Source of the DNA: DASVWZ01 sp963715675
GTDB lineage: Bacteria > Acidobacteriota > Terriglobia > Terriglobales > Acidobacteriaceae
DNA length: 64,000 bases
NCBI GenBank assembly: GCA_963715675.1
Contig: OY970265.1
Span: forward strand, 3,968,001 to 4,032,000
Direction: 5' to 3'
Shown here: one piece after another, positions 45,851 through 53,976 of the stretch
How positions within the stretch are numbered: the first letter of the stretch is position 1
Layout: every line of letters starts with the position of its first letter
The notes under the pieces: model-generated
The model's database searches: none
What the model was told of the DNA's origin: nothing
What the model saw: the letters and a program-made list of their open reading frames with translations, nothing else
Translations under genes and position numbers: made by a program

Positions 45851-46891
45851 ATGCGTTCAGTAATCTTGGCGATCGCGGCTCTCCTGCTGTTGGCCCTGGT
45901 GGCGCCTCCCAGCCCCGCCCAGCAGATGGCCAAGCGGCTCATCCTCAAGGACGGCTCGTACCAACTCGCAACCAAATGGGAACTTAAAGGCGACCGGGTG
46001 CGCTATTTGAGCGCCGAACGCAATGAGTGGGAAGAACTTCCCAACGATCTCGTCGATTGGGATGCCACCGAAAAGTTCGCCAAGGATCGGGCCGCGGGCA
46101 TTCCGGATCCCGAAGCCCGGAAACTCGATGAGGAACTGGCCGCGGAACGCGAACCCGAAGGACCCCGCACGCCAGAAGTTGCTCCGGGATTGCATCTGCC
46201 CGAGGATGGGCAGGTGCTGCTGTTGGACACTTTTCAGACCCAGCCTCAACTGGTCGAACTTCAGCAGAGTGCTGGCGAACTAAACCGGAACCGCGGGAAA
46301 AACATAGTGCGGGCAGCGGTCATGCCGGTTGCCAGCGGCAAGGTGACCATCGAATTACCCGGACAACGTTCCAGCGTGCAAGCGCACGTCACGCTGCCGT
46401 CAATCTATGTGGACGTTACCATGCCCGAGGACCTCAGTTCTTCGCCGCAACCCGCGGGCGTCCCACAACAGCCGCGACAACCTCAGCAGTCCCAGCCTCA
46501 GCAACCCCATCAACCACACCAGCCCGAACAGCCACACCAACCTCAGCAGGCCTGGGACCGCTTCCATATTGTTCGATTGCAAGTGAAGAAGGACAGACGG
46601 ATTGTCGGAGACGTAAAGATCAATCCGCTCGGAAAAACCAGCCAGGAAGAGAATCTGGTGCCTACCACGTCTCAACGGCTTACGGGCGGCTGGGTCAAAG
46701 TCACGCCGGTCGCAGCGCTCCAGCCCGGGGAGTACGCGGTGATCGAACTTCTTGGCCGAGAGGGGATGAATACCTACGTCTGGGATTTCGGAGTGAACCC
46801 GTCAGCGGTGGCCAATGCCGGCGCGCTGAAGCCTGAAGCGACTGCGCAAGCACCTGAGCCTGCGAAAGAGCCTGCGGCGCCGCGACAGTAG
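45851..46891 (+). CDS. Hypothetical secreted protein with Pro/Gln/His linker
   Basis: 346 residues: signal peptide (1-24, ALLLLALVAPPSPAQQ), a short beta module (about 28-75, LILKDGSYQLATKWELKGDR) similar to the N-terminus of the TPR/peptidase protein at 15690-17120, a domain with beta-strands (about 110-200), a low-complexity Pro/Gln/His linker (about 203-235) and a C-terminal beta domain (about 235-320). No family recognised; an envelope or periplasmic scaffold is only a guess. It is downstream of the toxin gene on the same strand but separated by 79 bases. Confidence 0.75.
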   Translation: MRSVILAIAALLLLALVAPPSPAQQMAKRLILKDGSYQLATKWELKGDRVRYLSAERNEWEELPNDLVDWDATEKFAKDRAAGIPDPEARKLDEELAAEREPEGPRTPEVAPGLHLPEDGQVLLLDTFQTQPQLVELQQSAGELNRNRGKNIVRAAVMPVASGKVTIELPGQRSSVQAHVTLPSIYVDVTMPEDLSSSPQPAGVPQQPRQPQQSQPQQPHQPHQPEQPHQPQQAWDRFHIVRLQVKKDRRIVGDVKINPLGKTSQEENLVPTTSQRLTGGWVKVTPVAALQPGEYAVIELLGREGMNTYVWDFGVNPSAVANAGALKPEATAQAPEPAKEPAAPRQ

Positions 46892-46990
46892 TCGGGTTGT
46901 AGTCCTGAGCGGTGGGAATCCTGCTTCTCCGTTTACCTTTTGTTCCACGACGCGTCCAAATATCAACTAAATATTTAGGAGGGATGCTGC

Positions 46991-47965
46991 ATGAAACGAC
47001 GGTCTCTATGGTTCAGCGCTTCGATGTTGTTTCTGGTCGCCGCGTCGGGCGGCGGGTTCGCCCAGCCGAAAATCACTGCTTCCGCTCCGATGGAGGTCCG
47101 TGGGAACTTGCCTTTCGTGCAGGTCATGGTCAATGGCAAGGGACCTTTTGCGTTCGGAATCGATACCGGCACAGGCGGGGAAGCCGTTTTCTCTGCTGAC
47201 CTGATCCAGTTGCTGGACCTTCCGGTCACGGGGGAGGAGACGATTGGCGACCCCAGTGGCGTTAACGGCAAGAAGGTGCCGGTGGTGCGGATCGATTCGC
47301 TGAAAGTCGCAGGCGTGGAGTTCAAGAATGTGGAAGCCACCCAGTACCCGGGAAAGATGTTGGAAAAAACTGATGGCATACTCGGGTTTGTCTTGTTCAA
47401 GGACTATCTCGTGACTCTGGATTACCCGAAGCAAACGATGACGCTGGCCAGCGGCAGCCTGCCTCCGGCGGACGGAACCGAAGTCATCCCTTTTTCCATG
47501 CCCAACAACGTTCCGGTCATCGAACTGACGGTTGGTTCGCGGAAAATCGACGCGCATGTCGATTCCCGCGGACACGGCCTGAGTTTTCCCGACAAGTTCG
47601 CGGCTGGGTTTCAGTTTGTATCTGATCCGGTCGTCATCGGGCGGGGCCGCACCGTCTCGAATGAATTTGAAGTTAAGGGTGCACAACTCGCATCGGACGT
47701 CCACTTTGGGGGCTACACATTCTCCAAGCCTTTCGTGACGATCAATCCAGTCTTTCCCATCGCCAATTTCGGCTCCGCAGCGTTGCAAAATTTCGCAGTG
47801 ACCTTTGATCAGAGGAACAAGTTGGTCCGCTTCCAGGCCAGCAGCAAGACGATCGTGATCGCTCCTCCACAAAAAACCAGAATGCCGCAATCACCGCCCA
47901 AATGGCAGCCTACTGCATTGGCGGCAGGGCCTTGCACCAATCCGGGATCTCCTGAGTGCCGGTAG
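46991..47965 (+). CDS. Retropepsin-like aspartyl protease, secreted
   Basis: 324 residues with a signal peptide (1-24) and the aspartyl protease motif AFGIDTGTGGEAVF (Asp about 57). One catalytic DTG is visible, as in single-domain bacterial retropepsin-like proteins that act as dimers. The rest has the expected beta-barrel strands (VTLDYPKQTMTLASG). The last 56 bases overlap the convergent gene at 47910-48932. An AGGAGG lies about 8 bases before ATG 46991. Confidence 0.82.
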   Translation: MKRRSLWFSASMLFLVAASGGGFAQPKITASAPMEVRGNLPFVQVMVNGKGPFAFGIDTGTGGEAVFSADLIQLLDLPVTGEETIGDPSGVNGKKVPVVRIDSLKVAGVEFKNVEATQYPGKMLEKTDGILGFVLFKDYLVTLDYPKQTMTLASGSLPPADGTEVIPFSMPNNVPVIELTVGSRKIDAHVDSRGHGLSFPDKFAAGFQFVSDPVVIGRGRTVSNEFEVKGAQLASDVHFGGYTFSKPFVTINPVFPIANFGSAALQNFAVTFDQRNKLVRFQASSKTIVIAPPQKTRMPQSPPKWQPTALAAGPCTNPGSPECR

Positions 47966-48932
47966 CCAGATGCTCGATTTCTTTAGTTTTGCAGATGACG
48001 TGAAGCAGGGCGGGGTGTGTTTGCACTTCGATGTGGCTGGGCATCCAGGCAAGAGCCTGGATCTTCTGTACGTCTTCCGAGCGCGGGATTGCAATGTCGT
48101 AATCATCGAAAATCGGCGCGGCGTTCATGAAGTCCGAAATTTGTTTGACCTCTGGCCGCTCCAGCAGAGTCTTCAATTCTGAGATCTGCTGCGGCGTCAG
48201 TGCGTATTGAAAAACCCTCTCTGGCGCGCTGTGCGAGCAACTCCACAGCAGCCGGTCGAAGCAATCCGGCACAACTCGATACTCTGCCATGCCATCATCA
48301 AGCACCGTGAGTCTTGTGGTGAACCCCGAAACAGACATTTTTATTTTGGCGCCTTCCGTCAGTGCCGGGTCGCGGCCGTCGCTGCGCTCGCGAACCCGGA
48401 AGAGGGTCCGGAAATCCGATATCACATCGCCCAAACCCGCCCCGGGCACGACGATGTTCACCATGAACGGCCGGGAAATCGGTATGGTCCCTAACGGATG
48501 CTGCAATAGTTTGAGCACTTCCGCAGACGACACCTGTTGGTAGCGATAAGTGCGGCCCTTCACGCGGATTCGCCGTGCCGGCGCTTCGATCGAGCCCGGA
48601 TCCACATCCACGGTTCCGTTCATCCGCCAGATCGAATCCCTCTCGTAGGTAATGATCCAGACACCTTCCACTTTGGTCTGACCGCGGGCAATCTGTTCGA
48701 GCGGTTCGGAAGTGATCAGCAGTGGAACGTAACAGCCTTCGCAGCCATGCGGGGGATCCGCCAGAAAAAGATAGTATCCATAATGATAGAAGGGACGCCC
48801 GATGGGATCGCCTTCGGCTGCGGAGTTGATTACCGCGTGGGGGAGTGGACTGGACGTGTCTGGCGGTTGTTGAGCCAAAGTTAAGCCCTGGGTGAACAGC
48901 ATCAAACAAAGGATGGCCCGCATCGTTTTCAT
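47910..48932 (-). CDS. Hypothetical secreted protein
   Basis: 340 residues with a signal peptide (1-18, AILCLMLFTQGLTLA). The mature protein begins with a Pro-rich segment and contains a CEGCYVPLLI cysteine pair and two beta-rich parts. No known family recognised. The ATG at 48932 lies 8 bases after the stop of the PLP decarboxylase gene on the same strand, so they are probably one transcript. Its 3' end overlaps the aspartyl protease gene by 56 bases in the opposite sense. Confidence 0.65.
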   Translation of the reverse strand: MKTMRAILCLMLFTQGLTLAQQPPDTSSPLPHAVINSAAEGDPIGRPFYHYGYYLFLADPPHGCEGCYVPLLITSEPLEQIARGQTKVEGVWIITYERDSIWRMNGTVDVDPGSIEAPARRIRVKGRTYRYQQVSSAEVLKLLQHPLGTIPISRPFMVNIVVPGAGLGDVISDFRTLFRVRERSDGRDPALTEGAKIKMSVSGFTTRLTVLDDGMAEYRVVPDCFDRLLWSCSHSAPERVFQYALTPQQISELKTLLERPEVKQISDFMNAAPIFDDYDIAIPRSEDVQKIQALAWMPSHIEVQTHPALLHVICKTKEIEHLATGTQEIPDWCKALPPMQ

Positions 48933-48940
48933 GGATCGGT

Positions 48941-50395
48941 CTACGCGCCCTTGCTGACCAGCTGCGCTTCCTCTCTGATTCTCTGCCATGCCCGTTCCAC
49001 GTGCCGCGCCTCGGTGTTCGTCTGTCCGACGCAAAGGCGAAGGGTGAATTTTCCGTCGAGCTTGGTATGCGTCAGATATAGATCCCCGCTGCGATTCAAG
49101 CGATCCATGAGCTTCTGATTTAATCCATCCCCGCCTTTGTGGCGGAAGCAGACCAGGTTCAGCGGTGCCGGCGCGGCGAGTTCAAAATCGCTGTCGGCTT
49201 TTACCCATGCCGCGAACTGTTGCGCCAGTTCAACGTGCCGCCGGACGTGGTGCTGCAGACCCTCAATCCCGTAGTGACGAATCACGAACCACAGCTTCAG
49301 CGCCCGGAAGCGGCGGCCCAGCGGGATGTGCCAATCGCGATAGTCAAACACTGCGCCGGATTGGGTCGCCTGATTCTTCAAGTATTCCGGCAGCACGCTC
49401 AGCGTCTGAATCAGCGCCGCGCGATCGGCCACCCAGAAGCAATCGCAATCGAAATTGGTGAACATCCATTTGTGCGGATTAAAAGCGTAACTGTCGGCGA
49501 ATTCGAGGCCCTTGTGAATATGGCGGAACTCCGGGCACAGCGCGGCCGTTCCAGACATGGCGGCATCGACGTGCAGCCATAACTTGTTCTCACGGCAGAT
49601 GCGGCCAATTTCCGCGACCGGATCGATGGCATTGGACGAGGTTGTGCCAACCGTCGCGCAGACAAAACAGGGAACCGTTCCGGCGCGATGATCTTCGGCA
49701 ATCTGCCGGGAGAGCACGTCAGCCCGCATGGCAAAGTTCTCGTCGACTTCGATCAGGCGTAGATTGTCGCGGCCGAGTCCTGCGATCTGCACCGCCTTTT
49801 CGATCGACGAGTGCGCCTGAGTCGAGGTGTAGGCGACGAGTTTGCCGTCGCATCCCCGGCGGTTGCTGGCGAAGTTCGTGGCGCGTTCGCGGGCCGCCAA
49901 CAACGCGCACAAAGACGCGCTCGAAGCTGTGTCCTGAATCACGCCGCCGCCCTTGTTCGTCGACAGAAAGCTCTGCGGCAGGCCGAGCATGGGAACCAGC
50001 CAGTCGAGAACGTGTGTCTCCAGTTCGGTGCAGGCCGGACTCGTAGCCCAAAGCATTCCCTGCACGCCGAGTCCGGAGGAGAGCAGGTCGCCAAGAATTG
50101 CCGGACCGGAAGCATTGCAGGGAAAGTAGGCATAGAAGTTTGGTGACTGCCAATGGGTGACGCCGGGAAGAATCAGCTTGTCGATGTCGGCAAGGATTGC
50201 ATCGAATGGCTCGCCCTGCGTGGGAGGCTCAGACGGCAGCGAGGCGCGAATCTGTCCGGGCTCAGCACGGGACAGCACGGGGAAAGATTCGATTCGCGAG
50301 TAGTAGTCGGCAATCCAGTCGACCATAGCGTGCCCGTGGCGGCGGAATTCGTCAGGCGTCATGTGGAAGGATCGGTCAGCGGTTGAGGTCGGCAT
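48941..50395 (-). CDS. Pyridoxal-dependent group II decarboxylase (aromatic-L-amino-acid decarboxylase-like)
   Basis: 484 residues of the group II PLP decarboxylase family. Visible: DWIADYYSRIESFPV (N-terminal), HWQSPNFYAYFP, the coenzyme Asp/Ala in HVDAAMSG, and the PLP lysine in YAFNPHKWMFTNFD. Members decarboxylate tryptophan, tyrosine, phenylalanine or DOPA, or glutamate. The sequence most resembles the aromatic amino acid branch. It is followed by the hypothetical secreted protein gene. Confidence 0.9.
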   Translation of the reverse strand: MPTSTADRSFHMTPDEFRRHGHAMVDWIADYYSRIESFPVLSRAEPGQIRASLPSEPPTQGEPFDAILADIDKLILPGVTHWQSPNFYAYFPCNASGPAILGDLLSSGLGVQGMLWATSPACTELETHVLDWLVPMLGLPQSFLSTNKGGGVIQDTASSASLCALLAARERATNFASNRRGCDGKLVAYTSTQAHSSIEKAVQIAGLGRDNLRLIEVDENFAMRADVLSRQIAEDHRAGTVPCFVCATVGTTSSNAIDPVAEIGRICRENKLWLHVDAAMSGTAALCPEFRHIHKGLEFADSYAFNPHKWMFTNFDCDCFWVADRAALIQTLSVLPEYLKNQATQSGAVFDYRDWHIPLGRRFRALKLWFVIRHYGIEGLQHHVRRHVELAQQFAAWVKADSDFELAAPAPLNLVCFRHKGGDGLNQKLMDRLNRSGDLYLTHTKLDGKFTLRLCVGQTNTEARHVERAWQRIREEAQLVSKGA

Positions 50396-50582
50396 GAAGT
50401 CTCCGGGATGAAGTCAGTGTAGCGCGGCGTGGGTCAAGCGTGCCCAGATTGAGGACTCGGCAGAGAGGGCGCGCTGGATTGGTGGTGGGATGTCCCGATC
50501 CGCCAGGGTCGCTCGTAAGACGTTGAAACAAATGGCTACGCCTGGGGGATGACTTAGAGCGAGTCCCGGCGGGAATCAGACA

Positions 50583-51287
50583 TCATTTCTTCTGGTTGCG
50601 CCACGCGGCCAACTGGGAGGCTCCCACAGCCAATTTCCCTAGGCTAGCGGCGTCCAGGGTGATGGCATCCGGCCCTTTGGTGTTGCCGGCGATGATCGGC
50701 TTCTTCGGAATTGTCTCGTAGGCATAGCCGGTGAGGACTGCGGGATGAATCGAGGGCACATCGACCCTCGCCCATCCGTAATGGATTTGTCCATTGATCG
50801 CAAACTTCAGACCGACGTAGCGACCTCGAGTGAAATTCCACTGGCCAAAGCTAGCGGTGGAGCTGTTCATATAAGTTGAATAGCCCCAGGCGGCCATGAA
50901 ACCCGTACCCTTGCCAAGATATGTTTTGTCTGGGCCGATCTTCCGTCCGGCCGGAAGTGCTGAGGCAAACCTGCCGCTGCCTGTGCCCCTTCCCCACACC
51001 TGGTTGTTGCCTACGGCCGACACCTCCAGGCCGTAGTAGCTCACGAACGAGAAGTCGGTAATTCCGTCGTGGTTCAAGTCGATGGGAACGCCGACTCGAC
51101 CATGCGGAATCTTCGTGTGCGCCGGAGTGTAGACGATCTTGGCGTCGGCGGAGTTCGTCATGGCGAGGAAACTCACTCCGGCAGCGGCGGCCGCGCCTGC
51201 GTATGCGGCCAAGGATTTCTCTAGGTCCGCATTGAACCCCACGGGACGTCGCAAAAGTCCGGGTTGCCTTGAGCTTAAGCCTGTCAT
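50583..51287 (-). CDS. Hypothetical exported protein with Asp-rich calcium-loop-like motif
   Basis: 234 residues. The start region is basic, followed by a hydrophobic run (AAYAGAAAAAGVSFLAM) that could be an atypical signal or membrane segment. PIDLNHDGITDFSFVSYYG is an Asp-rich loop that resembles calcium-binding FG-GAP or EF-hand-like loops. The C-terminus has LGKLAVGASQLAAWRNQKK, a pattern I recall in acidobacterial hypothetical proteins. No function known. It is downstream of GloVer copy 5 on the same strand by 66 bases. Confidence 0.65.
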   Translation of the reverse strand: MTGLSSRQPGLLRRPVGFNADLEKSLAAYAGAAAAAGVSFLAMTNSADAKIVYTPAHTKIPHGRVGVPIDLNHDGITDFSFVSYYGLEVSAVGNNQVWGRGTGSGRFASALPAGRKIGPDKTYLGKGTGFMAAWGYSTYMNSSTASFGQWNFTRGRYVGLKFAINGQIHYGWARVDVPSIHPAVLTGYAYETIPKKPIIAGNTKGPDAITLDAASLGKLAVGASQLAAWRNQKK

Positions 51288-51353
51288 GTTCTTAGTCCTC
51301 GCAATATTCCAAAGAATTGGTATCCACGGACGGAACCTTCTACGGCGCGACGA

Positions 51354-52655
51354 TCATGGCTCAATTTCGTACACAGTGCCGCAGTAGGCGCCGTCGTATC
51401 CGCAGCCGGTTCCCCCCGATAGTGAAGTCGTACCGTAAAGTGCCCCGTGCGCGTCGACAATGACCCCCGCCCGAGGGTTGGCTCCGTCCGAACCGTTCGC
51501 GAAGGCGTGGAGGATCACCTCTCTTCTGCCGAGTCCCGGATGCATTTTGAAAACCGCGCCGCAGCCCCCGCCGCAGCCGCCGTTTCCGCCTAACGTCGTC
51601 GCTCCATACAGATCACCCGAAGTGCTCATCGCTAGCCCGCCAACCGGGGAAATTCCGTCCGGCCCGCCATAGAATCGATAAAGGACGGTTTCCTGCCAGC
51701 CTTGCTTCTGTGCCTTCGCGAGCTCGAAGACTGTTCCGTATCCGTCGCCGCCTTCTTGAGTTGTTCCGTACAGATCGCCCGCAGTATCCAGAATCAAGCC
51801 CCCTGACGGAATATTGCCAAGCCCGCCGCCCAAGACAAAGTTGTACAGGATGGTCTCTGTCCAGCCGGAGGAACCGGGCGTGAGCTCGTAAATCGTCCCG
51901 CATCCCTTTCCGTTTTGACCATTGCGTACACAGCCTCCACTCCCACCTGTGGCCGTAATGCCGTAAATGTTCCCCTGGCCGTCCAAGGCTAGCTTTCCTA
52001 CCGGGCCCTGCCCGTCGGGCGCACCCTGAAAAGAGTACACCGTTGTCTCGGTCCACGAGCCATTCGGCTGTGGGCTCAGCTCAAAGACGATGCCTCGGCT
52101 GGGAAAGTACGTCGCGCCAGGCGTCGTACCGTATAAGTTGCCCACCTTGTCGAAGACAAGGTCGGAGTTTGGAGATGAGCCGTCGGATTCCCCGGTAAAT
52201 TGATACAAGACCTGCTCCGTCCACCCCCCCCCCTTGGGATTTCGAGTCAACTTAAAGATCGTTCCGCCGTCATTATGACTACCCCCAGCCGCGGTGGCGC
52301 CGTAGAGATTTCCTGCGCCATCGAGCGTGACGCCGGCCATTGGGAGTCTTCCGTCGCCTCCCTTCCAAGTGAAACTGTAAGCCACCTCTTCTTTCCATCC
52401 ATCTTTGGTGCGCTTCAGTTCGAAGACCGTACCGCAGCCGAAGGTGCAGTTAACTGACCCCCCTTGCGATGTCGTTCCGTAGAGGTTTCCCTCAGCATCC
52501 ATCGCTAAGTCGGATTGAGGTTCATTTCCGTCAGGGCTTCCCTTGAACGAGTACAGTACCTTGTATGAACTGTTTGCCGTGGCACCGGAAGCGAACGACA
52601 GCAGAAATCCAACCAGAATCAGGGAGAAAAGAGCACCGATCCAGATTCGCCGCAT
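51354..52655 (-). CDS. GloVer tandem-repeat secreted protein (copy 5)
   Basis: 433 residues; ATG 52655 with GAGG about 8 bases upstream. Signal peptide (1-28, ALFSLILVGFLLSFASGATA) then about eight repeats with GNLYGTTSQGG, GNIYGITATGG, GTVFELKR/GTIYELTP cores and strand pairs such as TETVLYSF and WTETILYNF. Several have cysteine-rich loops (NCTFGCG, GCGGGCG). It ends right after the last repeat, with no anchor. Confidence 0.88.
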   Translation of the reverse strand: MRRIWIGALFSLILVGFLLSFASGATANSSYKVLYSFKGSPDGNEPQSDLAMDAEGNLYGTTSQGGSVNCTFGCGTVFELKRTKDGWKEEVAYSFTWKGGDGRLPMAGVTLDGAGNLYGATAAGGSHNDGGTIFKLTRNPKGGGWTEQVLYQFTGESDGSSPNSDLVFDKVGNLYGTTPGATYFPSRGIVFELSPQPNGSWTETTVYSFQGAPDGQGPVGKLALDGQGNIYGITATGGSGGCVRNGQNGKGCGTIYELTPGSSGWTETILYNFVLGGGLGNIPSGGLILDTAGDLYGTTQEGGDGYGTVFELAKAQKQGWQETVLYRFYGGPDGISPVGGLAMSTSGDLYGATTLGGNGGCGGGCGAVFKMHPGLGRREVILHAFANGSDGANPRAGVIVDAHGALYGTTSLSGGTGCGYDGAYCGTVYEIEP

Positions 52656-52908
52656 GATGATGACCTCACATCTAAGGGTCCGGGAACCCTAGTAATTACG
52701 GGGCCGCTTCTTGCAAGCGGTGATTATCCTCCCGCCGTAGGGTGCGAGTCAATGCGCAAAATCTTGCAGGTCGGGGGATCCTCGCGCCTCGGAGGGAATG
52801 ATGGCATGTAGCCTGGGACGGCGAACTACAAACCCCTCCCCTTCGCAAGTTCAGGCTCGGGATGACAATTCATATATGCCGTTCGCAGGCCAAGTCTGGA
52901 GTTGGGCG

Positions 52909-53673
52909 CTACTCCAACCGGCTGTAGTACACACGGGTCGCGTAATCGAGTGACACCTTACCGCCGGCCTGATGGGCGTCGAACAAACGCTGCAGTTCGC
53001 GGAGCATGGGTTGGTGATTGGGATGGCCGGGCGGAGGCGTGTAGGACGCGGAAAATGTGCGTCCGCGGAGGCCTTCATAATCCAGGTGCTGGCTGATGTT
53101 GAAGGTCCGGCTGTGGAAGGGCGACGGAGCGAAAAAGGTGTCGATGACGGCGCTGGTGCGCTCGTGCCGGACTTCCTTGTAGTCGATGCTGTAGGTGAGC
53201 AGCATCTGTTCGTACTCGCGCAGCAGCGCGTTCGAAACCACGTCGCGCTCGTTCCAGATCAGAAAAGTCCAGCCTCCCGGTTTCAGAATGCGAATGAATT
53301 CGCGCCGTGCCTCGGCGAGTTTAAACCAGTGCGCGGCCTGTACGGCTGTGACAAAGTCGATGCTGCGATCGGGGAGGGTAGTAGCCTCGGCAGTTCCATC
53401 GATGCTGGTGAATTTGGGATACGCGGCCAGGAACTGCTCTCCCGCGCGGCGCATGTCCGGGTTCGGCTCGACCCCGTAGACTCGATCGCCGTTTTCGAGC
53501 AGCAGCCGGGTGAAGATGCCAGTGCCGGAGGCAACGTCAGCAACGACCGCTTCGGAAGTCAAACCACATTCTTTTCGTATTAGCTCGATGACTTCCGGCG
53601 GATAGGTGGGACGATAACGGACGTAGTTATCGACTCGGGTAGAGAAGCGCTGCGTGGGATCTTGGGCAGGCAT
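52909..53673 (-). CDS. Class I SAM-dependent methyltransferase
   Basis: 254 residues. The SAM-binding motif is VVADVASGTGIFTRLLLE followed by the acidic end of beta-2 (VYGVEPNPDM) and motif IV around FVTAVQAAHWFK. The substrate is not identifiable; the sequence resembles small methyltransferases of the ubiE/Methyltransf_11 group. Start ATG 53673 chosen because homology begins there. Single gene. Confidence 0.85.
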   Translation of the reverse strand: MPAQDPTQRFSTRVDNYVRYRPTYPPEVIELIRKECGLTSEAVVADVASGTGIFTRLLLENGDRVYGVEPNPDMRRAGEQFLAAYPKFTSIDGTAEATTLPDRSIDFVTAVQAAHWFKLAEARREFIRILKPGGWTFLIWNERDVVSNALLREYEQMLLTYSIDYKEVRHERTSAVIDTFFAPSPFHSRTFNISQHLDYEGLRGRTFSASYTPPPGHPNHQPMLRELQRLFDAHQAGGKVSLDYATRVYYSRLE

Positions 53674-53976
53674 GGAAAAAGTGTAGCCGTTCCGGCTTGG
53701 ACCGGTCATTCCCGCATAAACCCCTACAGCGCCAGACGGTGCGACGCTTCAAGTCAAATGATGACCATAGGTCGACACCAGGGCTTCCTCGTGTGGCTAC
53801 AGTATCACGTGCGCGAGAGCCGATGACTAATCCGCGAGCGGGCCTATTACCCCGCGGGCTCAAAACCCCCGCGCGGCGACGGTTGCTGACTCCTTCATCG
53901 CCGGAGTCTGGGTTACTATGGATCGGGTAGTTTGTCGATTCCAGGTCTGGTTTCTAAAGGATCGCCGTGGAGGCCG
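53674..53976. other. Divergent intergenic region, no gene seen
   Basis: A 303-base gap between the methyltransferase and M28 peptidase genes. It holds an imperfect GC-rich hairpin near 53842-53865 (GCGAGCGGGCC...CCCGCGGGCTC) and the GGAGG site 3 bases before ATG 53977. No convincing promoter pair or small RNA was recognised. Confidence 0.45.
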
